In this document: piece after piece, positions 16,209-25,193 of the stretch
How the letters are laid out: the number at the start of each line of letters is the position of its first letter
How positions within the stretch are numbered: position 1 is the first letter of the stretch
DNA from: Lachnospiraceae bacterium
GTDB lineage: Bacteria > Bacillota > Clostridia > Lachnospirales > Lachnospiraceae
Direction of reading: 5' to 3'
Assembly: GCA_022647575.1 (NCBI GenBank)
Contig: JALCKY010000001.1
Location: 310,001-374,000, forward strand
Length of the DNA: 64,000 nt
Position numbers and translations under genes: made by a program
Notes under the pieces: model-generated
Told to the model about the DNA's origin: nothing
The model's input: only the letters and a program-made list of their open reading frames with translations
Database searches by the model: none

Positions 16209-16995
16209 CAGTTCCCGGCACGTAGAATTCGGCAAGATCCTCCAGGCGGAGGCAGCCGAGCATGGCCAGATCCGGATCCGTCGAAGCGCATCCGCAGTCA
16301 ATTCCGATCAGGTGCCCCTTCCCTCCGTGGAAAATGCGGCCCCTGCCGTCAGGCGCGGTTCCGTCAAGATAGCACGTCGGCGTATGGCCGAAGACCATTT
16401 TCATTTTCCGCGGATACATTGCATAGAGCTCTTTATATTTCCCGGCGGCAGGCTGTTCCCTGCCGTCTTTTTTCTGCGGATAGTCACGGTCCCATACAAC
16501 ATGGGAAATCTCCGTCTCCGGAGCATCGGAAAGAAAAACCGGATGCCGGGCAAACCGGTCAAGGTGAGTCGAATGGCACAGATAGAAGTCCCGCCCGTTC
16601 ACTTTCAGATCCGGAATGACCAGACAGGCATTCCGGATATAGCCGATGATTTCCCTCTGCTCTTCCACGTGAAGGAGCGTGAATTCCTCCCAGGTCGTCT
16701 CGCCGCCGTTGTACTGCCAGTTCAACCACTCCTCTGACAGAAAGAAGTTTCTGCCCGAAACCGCCTCCGAAGCTTTTTCGCAGGCCTTCAGAAACAGGAT
16801 TTCATGATTGCCTGCCAGCAGGATGATGTTCGGCTGCCCCATAATGAAAAGATAGATCCGTATGCCGTCGGGGCCCCGGTCGGAAACATCTCCGAGGATA
16901 TACAGCACGTCGTCATCCGAAAATTTAATTTTCTTCAGCATGGCCCGGAAAAGGTCATACCGTCCGTGGAGATCGGAAAGAACATAGGTGCTCAC
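16192..16995 (-). CDS. Calcineurin-like metallophosphatase (PPP-type Ser/Thr phosphatase or Ap4A hydrolase-like)
   Basis: This cytoplasmic dinuclear-metal phosphoesterase has 267 residues. The signatures are in canonical order: LSDLHGRYD (D8, H10), LGDVSDRGPDG (about 34-44), LAGNHE (about 60-65), a later His in YLCHSTH and the C-terminal FGHTPT. These match the PPP superfamily, which includes protein phosphatases and ApaH-type nucleotide hydrolases; the sequence alone does not settle which. It overlaps the preceding gene by ATGA and is therefore the last gene of the operon that includes the nitrogenase-like cluster, unless transcription stops earlier. Confidence 0.87.
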   Translation of the reverse strand: MSTYVLSDLHGRYDLFRAMLKKIKFSDDDVLYILGDVSDRGPDGIRIYLFIMGQPNIILLAGNHEILFLKACEKASEAVSGRNFFLSEEWLNWQYNGGETTWEEFTLLHVEEQREIIGYIRNACLVIPDLKVNGRDFYLCHSTHLDRFARHPVFLSDAPETEISHVVWDRDYPQKKDGREQPAAGKYKELYAMYPRKMKMVFGHTPTCYLDGTAPDGRGRIFHGGKGHLIGIDCGCASTDPDLAMLGCLRLEDLAEFYVPGTVRPEK

Positions 16996-17906
16996 GGAAT
17001 CGTGCTCCCTTCGGGAATTCCCTCCTGGTCCGGATCCCAGTTCTTGATATAGGCTTTCTCAGTGTACGGATCTTTGTAAACGACTGTTCCGGCCTCCGCC
17101 GGTACGAAGCCGTGAATGATGCAGCCTTCGAAATTGACCGTCTGCGTCATATAGTCGCAGCGGTCTGCGTATTCGTCCGAGCTGACGGCCGCACTGTCGT
17201 GCGGTTCATAGAGGAACACCTCGTACGTATTGACGCCTTCCGTGACGTCTGCCCAGTAGTTCTCGTAATTGGAAGTCTTCATCCAGGAATTGTCATTTTT
17301 CGTACTGCTGAAATACAGCTCCGTCAGCAGACCGTTCCGCGTGGCAGCCTTCGTCGAGCCGTTCCCGTTTTCCCGGTAGGCATCATAGTTCTTCTTTTCA
17401 TAAAAGGTAAGGGTCATCGTATCATAGACCGGATCGGTGAAATTCTCTTCCGTGTTGTTGACGTACCGGCACTGCACGACGACATTGCCGACCCAGCAGC
17501 CCGGAATCGTCAGGCTGAACAGTTTGGTCCTGATGTCCGCGGAAGTGATGTCTTCCACGACGCTGTTGTTGGGAATACTCAGGGTTCCGTCATTCCCGAC
17601 CACCGCTTCGGCATAAGGCGAAAAGTCTTCTTCCGCCGCGATCTCGGCCGGAATGACCGGTACCGGCGTCGGCGTCGGGAAAGCGATGACATAATGGTCG
17701 GAAAGCCGGTCGTCTGTTCCGGAGACGCCGGAATCCGCCTCATTTCCGCGGACGGCCTTCAGGTTCACTTCTTTCTGCGCAGAAACCGTGCTGCCCTGTC
17801 CCTGGTTTCCTTCTCCGATGCGGTATCCGGCGAAGATGCCCGAAACCACGACCGCAGCGCCGGCAGCCGCTAAGAGAATTATTTTAGCTTGATTTTTCAT
17901 AGCCAT
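16992..17906 (-). CDS. Secreted or membrane-anchored protein of unknown function
   Basis: I recognise no family. The 304-residue protein has a basic N-terminus (KNQAK) and a hydrophobic segment at about residues 8-27, consistent with a signal anchor. A low-complexity region follows, with a proline-rich linker PTPTPVPVIP near 76-85, then a beta-rich domain with many aromatic and Asn/Thr residues. It has no lipobox or sortase motif. The ATG at 17906 and a second at 17900 are both possible. No Shine-Dalgarno is visible, and a TGcTATAAT box ends 1 base before the first ATG, so the transcript from that promoter would be leaderless from the second ATG. It overlaps the phosphatase gene by 4 bp. Confidence 0.75.
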   Translation of the reverse strand: MAMKNQAKIILLAAAGAAVVVSGIFAGYRIGEGNQGQGSTVSAQKEVNLKAVRGNEADSGVSGTDDRLSDHYVIAFPTPTPVPVIPAEIAAEEDFSPYAEAVVGNDGTLSIPNNSVVEDITSADIRTKLFSLTIPGCWVGNVVVQCRYVNNTEENFTDPVYDTMTLTFYEKKNYDAYRENGNGSTKAATRNGLLTELYFSSTKNDNSWMKTSNYENYWADVTEGVNTYEVFLYEPHDSAAVSSDEYADRCDYMTQTVNFEGCIIHGFVPAEAGTVVYKDPYTEKAYIKNWDPDQEGIPEGSTIP

Positions 17907-17907
17907 G

Positions 17908-17916
17908 ATTATAGCA
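17908..17916 (-). promoter_or_regulatory. Extended -10 element directly before the start of the secreted-protein gene
   Basis: TGcTATAAT on the minus strand (hexamer 17908-17913). The position 17 bp further upstream has no good -35. Transcription starting the usual 7 nt after the box would begin at about 17900, which is an in-frame ATG. Confidence 0.5.
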
Positions 17917-17918
17917 CA

Positions 17919-19190
17919 TCAGGAAGAGAAAAACTTTTCCCGCAGCCAGCCGGAAAAACCGCGGCCTGCAAATACCGGGATCCCGCTGCGGTACAGCCTG
18001 CCCGAATATGCTTCATGGGGAAAGTCGATGAACCTGACGTCCTTCCTTTCGATGATTCTGCGGTAAATGGGATCGGCAATGACCGTCAGTCCGGGCTGAT
18101 TCAGAAGCTTTTCAAAATCCTCTTCCTCATCAGTCGCCGTATCCCCCGGCCGAAGGAAACCGTCCGTGATTTCCGTGGGGCAGATCAGGCGCACGTTTTC
18201 AGCCCCCAGTTCCTGCTCAAGGCAGGTCCTGACGGCATTGGCAAAGACCGGCTCCCCGATGATGACGGTGCCGGATCCGCTTCCGGAAATCCGGCTGTCC
18301 GGGATATCACCGGCTGCTTCCCCGGTTTTCCCAACCGGAAGAATCTCTTCCGGTTTTCCGGTCTCCGCCGGTTCTTCCGGAATCCGCAGTGCTGCCGCAG
18401 CATCCCGGAGAAGCTGTTCCGCCGCCGCTTTCCCGGCCGGAATACCGGTCACGTACGGAATCCCGAATCTCTTCTTCAGGACTTCCGCGGCAGCGATTCC
18501 CGAAGTCGAAACGACGATGCTCAGATCGGCATCGCCTGCCGACGACAGGTTTTCAAGCGTATCGCCCATAGCCCAGCAGCTTTGGACGGACATCCCGTTC
18601 TCCGCAAGGAAAGATCTCATCGCCTCAGCGTTGCCGACGATTGAGAAGTCCAGCGGCGTGACGCCGATCAGATTGACGGAAAGCTTCTTCTGCCTCTCCG
18701 TTCCGGATCCGGAAGCTTCCTGAGTCCGGGGATTTTCATTTCTCTTCCGGCAGAAGCGCTCGGCCACTGCGGCAAAGGCGTCCCCCGCTCCCCGGATATA
18801 GGTATGCATGCCGTCCGTCCTGAATCCGAACGACGGTATTCCGCTTTTCTTCTCAAGGATCCTGGCGATGGCACGGAAATCCGTTCCGAGAAGATACGGC
18901 ATCGGACTGCCGCAGACCGCAATGAATTTCGGATGGGTCTCTTCGGCTGCCTCGAGGATGTCCCCGATGATCTTTGCATCATTTCCCAGAATGGCATCCT
19001 GCTCCGTCAGCCCCGACACGTAGATCATGCTGTCGATGTCATACCACCGCGGCTCGTCATGCGTGTTGTAGGTCGAGTTGCAGCCGGAGGCATCGTGCAT
19101 GACGATGAGTCCGCCGAGTTCATAAAGGGCGGAGCACAGTCCGAACAGGTCGGCAGAATAATTGGCCAGCACTCTCTGTACCTGCTTCAT
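17919..19190 (-). CDS. Nitrogenase component 1-like protein (second pair, NifK/N-like)
   Basis: This 423-residue protein of the oxidoreductase/nitrogenase component 1 superfamily has no known substrate. The N-terminal domain has LYELGGLIVMHDASGCN (C37), HDEPRWYD and VCGSPMPYLLGTDF (C93), with C19 a further candidate ligand; these fall where nitrogenase P-cluster cysteines lie. It closely resembles the gene at 25190-26332 (shared YELGG, DEPRW, DAILG, GTDFRA), so the two are paralogues. The middle region has an insertion rich in Glu, Pro and Gly (about residues 290-330). The ATG at 19190 overlaps its partner stop (ATGA). The longer frame to 19298 is rejected as overlapping the partner. Confidence 0.85.
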   Translation of the reverse strand: MKQVQRVLANYSADLFGLCSALYELGGLIVMHDASGCNSTYNTHDEPRWYDIDSMIYVSGLTEQDAILGNDAKIIGDILEAAEETHPKFIAVCGSPMPYLLGTDFRAIARILEKKSGIPSFGFRTDGMHTYIRGAGDAFAAVAERFCRKRNENPRTQEASGSGTERQKKLSVNLIGVTPLDFSIVGNAEAMRSFLAENGMSVQSCWAMGDTLENLSSAGDADLSIVVSTSGIAAAEVLKKRFGIPYVTGIPAGKAAAEQLLRDAAAALRIPEEPAETGKPEEILPVGKTGEAAGDIPDSRISGSGSGTVIIGEPVFANAVRTCLEQELGAENVRLICPTEITDGFLRPGDTATDEEEDFEKLLNQPGLTVIADPIYRRIIERKDVRFIDFPHEAYSGRLYRSGIPVFAGRGFSGWLREKFFSS

Positions 19191-20518
19191 CCGCAGCACC
19201 CCCATCCCTTGACGGAAATGATGGCCTTCGTGTCTGCCTCCGCAGAGCATGCTTCTTCCGCCATGCGGCAGAGCGAGACGATTCCGCGGAATCCCCACAA
19301 TCCGCCGTTCTGGATCAGGTTGACGAAATGCTTCGTGCCTGAAAAATAAGCCGCCTTCTGGCCGATCGCCAGCAGTTTTCCCTGTTCCTCCTGCGCCTCA
19401 TCCCGGGGCGCGATGCGGCACCGGAAATTGATCGTCGCACGGAGCGGAAGATCCGGTGCATTTTCCTTCAGGTACTTCAGCGCCTTTTCCTCCTCCGGAA
19501 GAACCGCATCGGCATAGACTGCCTTCACGCGGATTCCGCGGGAAATGAAGAGGGCTGCCAGGCCGAGCGGACGGCTGACCGCCGTATAGTCGATCTCGAC
19601 CGGCGTATCGCCGAGGACCGCTTTCAGACGGGCAAGCGCCGCATCCGCTTCCGATTCCAGGGCTTTTATATCAGGGACCCGGGCATGGAAACTCCCGGCC
19701 GCCTCAGTGAGTTCTTCTTCAATTTCTTCATAGTCGAAGGAAACCGGAAGGGAGACCGCTTTCTGGCCGAGCCTTTTCTCCAGTGCAAGCGCTCCCGCTT
19801 CCGCTGCCTTCCAGGTATAGATGTTCGCCGCGCTGCTTCCCATTTCCAGATACTCCGGATATTCCCGGCAGCGGCAGATATCACGGATCCGGAAGCCGGC
19901 TTCCGTCAGCATTTCCCCGAGTTCGCTTCCTGTATCAAATGCAAAATCATTGCCGACGACATTGACGGATTTCGGATCCTTCTCCTGCTGCTTCAGGGCA
20001 TCATAGAGGGAAATCCTCATCAGTTCATCCGGCGTGTATTTCGATTTTCTCATGGTCGGGAGCATGAAGCATTCCAGGATGTCGATATCCGGGAAGCGCT
20101 CACGGAGCCTCCGGAAAATCCCCGGAAGATCGATTCCCATGAAATGCTGGATGCAGCAGGAATAGACGAGCACGGCAGGCGGACGCTGCGGAAGACGGCG
20201 GATGATGTCCGTCACGCCGTCTTCAAAAAGCCGCTCCATTCTCCCATTGACGAAGTCTCCTTCTTTGACCGTCACCATGGAGAAGCGGTCGAGGCCTCCG
20301 TACTCCGCCGCGGAAAGAACGACGCCGCGCAGGCATCCTTCCGGGCACACGAAGATCTGATGCGAATGGGGAATCAGCATCGAGGTATGCGCAATGGTCC
20401 AGGTGCCCCGGGCAGGGGCTGAATATTCCAGTCCCGCCCGGAACGGCTGAGTCGTATCGATGTCAGCCATCCGGACGTCTGCATTTTCCGTATCGGTTTT
20501 ATGAAGATTGATCAGCAT
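19187..20518 (-). CDS. Nitrogenase component 1-like protein (second pair, NifD/E-like)
   Basis: This is a 443-residue component-1 superfamily member. Candidate cluster ligands are C58 and C62 in IFVCPEGCLRG and C121/C122 in VYSCCIQHFMGIDLPG, which aligns with the nitrogenase motif around the third P-cluster cysteine. Later segments, such as VNVVGNDFAFDTGSELGEM and VEIDYTAVSRPLGLAALFIS, are Rossmann-like. The protein ends GWGCCG, an unusual Cys-rich tail. I favour the ATG at 20518 (GGAG 8 nt upstream); an ATG at 20545 is possible. It lies 52 bases after hypE and overlaps its partner by 4 bp. It lacks enough nitrogenase hallmarks to be called NifD. Confidence 0.84.
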   Translation of the reverse strand: MLINLHKTDTENADVRMADIDTTQPFRAGLEYSAPARGTWTIAHTSMLIPHSHQIFVCPEGCLRGVVLSAAEYGGLDRFSMVTVKEGDFVNGRMERLFEDGVTDIIRRLPQRPPAVLVYSCCIQHFMGIDLPGIFRRLRERFPDIDILECFMLPTMRKSKYTPDELMRISLYDALKQQEKDPKSVNVVGNDFAFDTGSELGEMLTEAGFRIRDICRCREYPEYLEMGSSAANIYTWKAAEAGALALEKRLGQKAVSLPVSFDYEEIEEELTEAAGSFHARVPDIKALESEADAALARLKAVLGDTPVEIDYTAVSRPLGLAALFISRGIRVKAVYADAVLPEEEKALKYLKENAPDLPLRATINFRCRIAPRDEAQEEQGKLLAIGQKAAYFSGTKHFVNLIQNGGLWGFRGIVSLCRMAEEACSAEADTKAIISVKGWGCCG

Positions 20519-20570
20519 GCTTCCCGCTCCGTTTCCTTTCGTCATTCTTTGGCATCCCTCAGGAATCCGG

Positions 20571-21575
20571 TCAGCAGATCCTCGGCAGAAGTTCTCCGCC
20601 CGGAGGCGGCAGAAGCGTCGACCCGCCGATTTCCGTATCGATGACGACACGTCCCGGATATTCTTCCGTGACTTCTCCGATCACCGCAGCTTCCGAAGAA
20701 TATTTTCCCCTGCGCAGGACGGCAACCAGTTCTTCCGCCTTTTCCTTCGGGGCAAATACGACCAGCCGTCCCTCGCACGCCAGGTAAAGAGGCTCCAGTC
20801 CCAGCATTCCGCAGACGCCGCGGACGCTTCCGTCCACCGGGATATCCTTCTGGTTCAGGCGGATTCCGACATGGCTCTGCTCTGCGATTTCATAGAGGAC
20901 GGTTCCGACGCCGCCGCGGGTGGCATCGCGCATCACGTGGATGTCCTTGGTGACTGCCAGCATGGACTGGACCGTTCCCCACAGGGGAGCGCAGTCCGAC
21001 TTGACATCGGCCTCAATGCCGAATTCATTTCTGGAAAGGAGAATGGCGCAGCCGTGACGTCCGACGTCGCCGGTCACGATGACGGCATCGCCTGGTTTTG
21101 CGCAGGCGCCGGCAGGACTTGCCCCTTCCGTGATCCGGCCGATTCCGGTCGTCGTGATGAAGACGCCGTCGACCTGTCCCTTTCCGGCAACCTTTGTATC
21201 GCCGGCAACCAGTTCGACTCCCGCTTCCTTCGCCGTCTTTTCCATGGCTTCCGCAATCCGGTCAAGCTGCTTCATCGGGAAGCCTTCCTCGATGACAAAT
21301 GCGCAGCTCAGATACAGAGGCTGCGCCCCCATGCAGGAAAGGTCGTTGACCGTCCCGCAGATGGAAAGCTTGCCGATGTTGCCGCCCGGGAATTCGGACG
21401 GTGAGACGATGAATCCGTCTGTCGTCATGGCGATTTTTCCGCCGGGTGCCGGAAGCACGGCTGCGTCATCCGACGTCAGGTTTTCATTTGCAAAATGCTT
21501 CTTGAATACTTTCTCGATGAGCTCGGAAGTCTGGCGGCCTCCGGCTCCGTGTGCCAGTGTGACTATTTCGTCCAT
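20571..21575 (-). CDS. hypE: Carbamoyl dehydratase HypE
   Basis: HypE takes a carbamoyl group from HypF onto its C-terminal cysteine and dehydrates it with ATP to thiocyanate, the cyanide donor for [NiFe] hydrogenase. The 334-residue protein ends exactly in the required PRIC tail (C334). LAHGAGGRQTSELI, LTSDDAAVLPAPGG, DLSCMGAQPLYLSC and MRDATRGGVGTVL are typical of the PurM-like fold. The ATG at 21575 has GGAGG 10 nt upstream and lies inside the end of hypD (13-bp overlap). It is embedded between two nitrogenase-like gene pairs. Confidence 0.97.
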   Translation of the reverse strand: MDEIVTLAHGAGGRQTSELIEKVFKKHFANENLTSDDAAVLPAPGGKIAMTTDGFIVSPSEFPGGNIGKLSICGTVNDLSCMGAQPLYLSCAFVIEEGFPMKQLDRIAEAMEKTAKEAGVELVAGDTKVAGKGQVDGVFITTTGIGRITEGASPAGACAKPGDAVIVTGDVGRHGCAILLSRNEFGIEADVKSDCAPLWGTVQSMLAVTKDIHVMRDATRGGVGTVLYEIAEQSHVGIRLNQKDIPVDGSVRGVCGMLGLEPLYLACEGRLVVFAPKEKAEELVAVLRRGKYSSEAAVIGEVTEEYPGRVVIDTEIGGSTLLPPPGGELLPRIC

Positions 21576-22630
21576 TTGAATGATCCTCCGTATTTGTAAT
21601 AGGCAGAGCAGGCTCCCTCGCTGGAAACCATGCAGGCTCCGACCGGATGCTCCGGCGTACAGCCTTTTCCGAAAACACCGCACTCATCCGGCTTGCATTT
21701 TCCCTGCAGGACATCCCCGCACCGGCAGAGCGGATTCGCACGGCCCTCGATCTTCGGAAGGCTGAATTTCTTCCTGGCGTCGTAATCCGCGTAGGAGTCG
21801 TTCAGCTTCAGCCCGCTCATCGGGATCACGCCCAGTCCTCTCCATTCGGCATCGCACGGCACCATGGTCTCCGCGATGATTTTTCTTCCGCTGACCGAAC
21901 CTTCCTCGGTCACGACTCTCGGATAGCAGTTGACGAAAAACGGCTCCTCCTTCTCCGACTTGATCAGGATCACCGCCAGGGCCGTCAGGATCTCCGGTGC
22001 AGTGAAGCCCGTCACGACGCCCGAGATTCCCTCCTTCAGCAGCTCATGATAAATGCCGCAGCCGGAGATTACGCTGACGTGTCCCGGATACAGGAACGCA
22101 TCGGCGGAGCCTTTCAGGGCACGGTAGGCATTGTCCATCGTCTTGTTGGCGGTCAGCAGGGAAAAATTCTGCAGCCCTTCTTTCCTCGCATTGCGCGCCG
22201 CAATGCAGCTGGCCGGCGTCGTCGTTTCGAATCCGACGGCAAGAAAAACCGTCTGCTCCGCAGGATGCTTTTTCGCATACTCGACGGAATCGAGGGGCGA
22301 ATAGACGACTTCGATCTTCGCGCCTTTTGCCCTGGCTCCGGCCAGAGACATTTCCGTGCCCGGAACTCTGACGAGATCGCCGAAGGTGCAGATCGTCGCA
22401 CCCTTGTCAAGGGCCAGCATGACCGCCTCATCGATGAAGCCCGTCGGTGTCACGCAGACCGGACAGCCCGGCCCTGAAATCAGCGTGACGGCATCGGGCA
22501 GCATTCCCCGGATTCCCAGACGGAAAATCTCATGGGTATGCGTTCCGCACACTTCCATGATCCGGATTTTTTTCCCGTGATAGCCGCGGACGATTTCTTC
22601 CGCTTTCCGGCTTTCCGCATCCATGCTCAT
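21563..22630 (-). CDS. hypD: Hydrogenase maturation iron-sulfur scaffold HypD
   Basis: With HypC, HypD holds the iron on which the CN and CO ligands are assembled. The 355-residue protein has VCGTHTHEIFR (C28), the redox pair GPGCPVCVTP (C56, C59), VGFETTTPA and the C-terminal [4Fe-4S] region with Cys in CRCGDVLQGKCKPDECG, GKGC and GACMVSSEGAC. All family hallmarks are kept, so it should be functional. It overlaps hypC by 4 bp and hypE by 13 bp, giving a tightly coupled FCDE order. Confidence 0.97.
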   Translation of the reverse strand: MSMDAESRKAEEIVRGYHGKKIRIMEVCGTHTHEIFRLGIRGMLPDAVTLISGPGCPVCVTPTGFIDEAVMLALDKGATICTFGDLVRVPGTEMSLAGARAKGAKIEVVYSPLDSVEYAKKHPAEQTVFLAVGFETTTPASCIAARNARKEGLQNFSLLTANKTMDNAYRALKGSADAFLYPGHVSVISGCGIYHELLKEGISGVVTGFTAPEILTALAVILIKSEKEEPFFVNCYPRVVTEEGSVSGRKIIAETMVPCDAEWRGLGVIPMSGLKLNDSYADYDARKKFSLPKIEGRANPLCRCGDVLQGKCKPDECGVFGKGCTPEHPVGACMVSSEGACSAYYKYGGSFKWTK

Positions 22631-22836
22631 TGAAGTCCCTCCATAATGCTCTCCGTCTCAGCCTGATCATCCGACGTGATTTTGGCAATCGCCATGCCGG
22701 CATGCACCATGACATAATCGCCCGGCATCAGATCCTGAAGCAGCTCCGCCGAAACGGTCCTTGTCGCGCCGGTCGCATCCACGACCGCCACTCCGTCCTC
22801 TACCTTCTTTACCCTGGCAGGAAGTCCTACGCACAT
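22627..22836 (-). CDS. hypC: Hydrogenase maturation chaperone HypC (nitrogenase-like operon copy)
   Basis: HypC shuttles the Fe(CN)2CO group from HypD to the hydrogenase large subunit through its N-terminal cysteine. The start at 22836 gives MCVGLPARV with C2 exposed after Met removal, as the family requires, and places AAAGGAG 10 nt upstream; the in-frame ATG three codons earlier is too close to that site. The protein is 69 residues with H45 in the conserved VMVHAGMAIAKI. A second HypC is encoded at 41092-41382 in the hydrogenase operon. Confidence 0.95.
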   Translation of the reverse strand: MCVGLPARVKKVEDGVAVVDATGATRTVSAELLQDLMPGDYVMVHAGMAIAKITSDDQAETESIMEGLQ

Positions 22837-22841
22837 TTTTC

Positions 22842-25193
22842 TCATTCTCCTTTCATTTTTTCCATCGCAACCGCCGCCTGACCGAGGGCAATGCCCCCGT
22901 CGTTGGCCGGCGTCAGTGAATGCTCCAGTACCTGAAATCCTTTTTCCGCAAGTCCTTTTTCACACATCCCGAGGAGGAGCAGATTCTGCATCACGCCTCC
23001 GCTCAGGGCTGCCGCCGTGACCTGCGTCATTTTCCGGCATTCCTCACAGCCGCGGACGATCATGTCCGAAATGCTCCTGTGGAAAATGTAAGCCAGTTTT
23101 CCTCTGTCCTCACCGTTTTCCCGTCCCTTCGCCATCCGCCTGATCAGGGCAGCCGTATCCATTGTAAAGAAGGGCCGGTTCTCAAAAGAAGATTTAAAAA
23201 TTCCGCATTCCGTTTTCTCTTCGGCCTCCGGTTCCTTCACCTTTTCCGGATGCTCCTCCGCCCAGCGGGATGCCTCATATTCCAGAGCCATCGAAGCCTC
23301 GCCTTCAAAGGTCGACTGCCGGCGGATTCCGAGGACAGCCGATATCGCATCAAAAAGCCTTCCGGCGCTCGTCGAGGTGACGCAGTTGATCCTGCCGCGG
23401 ATCATCGCTTTCTGAAGCTTCAGTTCCTGAGGGCTGCAGAGCTGCAGGCTGAGGATCGTCCTCTCCGCCTCCTCTTCTGTTTCCATGCTCTTCAGGATCA
23501 GCGATACCGCGACGCGCCAGCCTTCCTTTGCAGCCAGATCTCCTCCGGCCTGAGGAAAAGGATCGATGGCTCCCAGCCTGCGGTATGAATGAAGATCCGC
23601 GAGCAGGAATTCACCGCCCCAGATGGTTCCGTCGCTGCCGTACCCCGTTCCGTCAAAGGAAACCCCGATTGCCTTCCCACGGAAATCATTTTCCGCAAGG
23701 CAGGCGGCAATGTGCGCCCAGTGATGCTGCACCTCGAAAACCGGAAGAGAATGCGCCGCTGCATATTCCCGCCCGAAGGCCGAGGAATTGTAGCGCGGAT
23801 GCATGTCGACCGCCACCGCTTCCGGTTCGGTCTCCAGCAGATTCTCCATGCGTGTCACGGCGGCAGAAAGCGCTTCCGCACTTCTCAAATCCGCCATGTC
23901 CCCGATATAGGGCGAAGGATAATACAGTTCCCCCGTCGCCAGACAGAACGTATTCTTCAGTTCCCCGCCGACCGCCAGCACCCTGTGCGGAATCTTTTCC
24001 GAAGAAAGGAACGGAAGGGGCGCATAGCCTCTCGACCGACGGATCATATACGGCTTTCCGTCATGCCATGCCATGACGGAATCATCCGCACGGATTCGGA
24101 TATCCCGGTCATTGGTCAGGATGATGTCGCAGATGCCCGAGAGTTCCTTCTCCGCTTCGGCATCGTTCATGCAGATCGGCGCTCCCTTCGGATTGCCGCT
24201 GGTCATCACGAAACAGTCCGTCATGCCTTCCGGATCCGGCGGGTAGTCAAAAAGCAGAAGCTGAACCGGGGCATAGGGAAGCATGATGCCGACAAAGGCA
24301 TTGTCCGGGGCGCATTCCCTGCAGATGCGGGTTCCGTCTCCGGTTTTCTTTTTCAGGAGAAGGATGGGCTTCTGCGGACCGGTCAGGATTTCTTCCTGTC
24401 CGTCTTCCACGAGGCACTCTCTCCTTACGGTATCCATATTCTTCAGCATCACGGCCAGAGGCTTCATCGGACGGTGCTTGCGCTGCCGGAGCAGCCTTAC
24501 GGCTTCGGCATTGGATGCATCGCAGCAGAGGTGAAAACCTCCGATTCCCTTGACTGCCGCAATCCCTCCTTCGCGGATGACCCGGCGCGTCTTCAGAATC
24601 GCTTCCGCGTCCCGTTCTCCGCTTCCGATCACAGAAAGATGCGGGCCGCAGTCCCTGCAGCAGACAGGCTGGGCATGGTAGCGGCGGGTACTTGGATGCG
24701 TATATTCGTATTCACAGTCCGGGCACATCGGAAATTTCCCCATGCTCGTCCGTACCCGGTCATACGGCATGGAGTCCAGAATGGTCAGTCTCGGTCCGCA
24801 GGCCGTGCAGTTGATGAACGGATGCAGATAGCGCCGGTTTTTCGGATCATAAAGTTCAGCGGCGCATTTGTCGCAGATGGCGATGTCCGGCGATACAAAG
24901 ATATCCCCTTTCACCTTGGCGCTGCGGATGATCCGGAATTCTTCCTCTCCTTCAGCCGGAAAATCCTGCGTTTCAACCTTCAGGATGGAAGAACGCTCCG
25001 GTGCCTTTTCCGTCAGATGATGCAGAAAGATTTCAGATGCTTCTTCCGTCCCTTCGATGAAGATTTCGACATAGGGACCTTTGTTGCAGACCGATCCCGC
25101 AAGCCCGTCCTGTCTGGCCGCACGCGAAACAAAAGGCCTGAAGCCCACGCCCTGCACGATGCCGTATACCCTTATCCTTTTCCGGACTCTCAT
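22842..25193 (-). CDS. hypF: Carbamoyltransferase HypF
   Basis: HypF uses carbamoyl phosphate and ATP to carbamoylate HypE, the first step to the hydrogenase cyanide ligands. The 783-residue length is normal. Domains in order are: acylphosphatase (residues 1-90, GIVQGVGFRPFV), two CX2CX18CX2C zinc fingers (C107/C110/C129/C132 and C157/C160/C179/C182), a YrdC-like domain (AVKGIGGFHLCCDA, KHRPMKPLAVM) and a Kae1-like C-terminal domain (VQHHWAHIAA, SFDGTGYG, ALSGGVMQN). The ATG at 25193 overlaps the upstream component-1 gene (ATGA); a longer frame to 25343 is rejected for that reason. Confidence 0.97.
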   Translation of the reverse strand: MRVRKRIRVYGIVQGVGFRPFVSRAARQDGLAGSVCNKGPYVEIFIEGTEEASEIFLHHLTEKAPERSSILKVETQDFPAEGEEEFRIIRSAKVKGDIFVSPDIAICDKCAAELYDPKNRRYLHPFINCTACGPRLTILDSMPYDRVRTSMGKFPMCPDCEYEYTHPSTRRYHAQPVCCRDCGPHLSVIGSGERDAEAILKTRRVIREGGIAAVKGIGGFHLCCDASNAEAVRLLRQRKHRPMKPLAVMLKNMDTVRRECLVEDGQEEILTGPQKPILLLKKKTGDGTRICRECAPDNAFVGIMLPYAPVQLLLFDYPPDPEGMTDCFVMTSGNPKGAPICMNDAEAEKELSGICDIILTNDRDIRIRADDSVMAWHDGKPYMIRRSRGYAPLPFLSSEKIPHRVLAVGGELKNTFCLATGELYYPSPYIGDMADLRSAEALSAAVTRMENLLETEPEAVAVDMHPRYNSSAFGREYAAAHSLPVFEVQHHWAHIAACLAENDFRGKAIGVSFDGTGYGSDGTIWGGEFLLADLHSYRRLGAIDPFPQAGGDLAAKEGWRVAVSLILKSMETEEEAERTILSLQLCSPQELKLQKAMIRGRINCVTSTSAGRLFDAISAVLGIRRQSTFEGEASMALEYEASRWAEEHPEKVKEPEAEEKTECGIFKSSFENRPFFTMDTAALIRRMAKGRENGEDRGKLAYIFHRSISDMIVRGCEECRKMTQVTAAALSGGVMQNLLLLGMCEKGLAEKGFQVLEHSLTPANDGGIALGQAAVAMEKMKGE

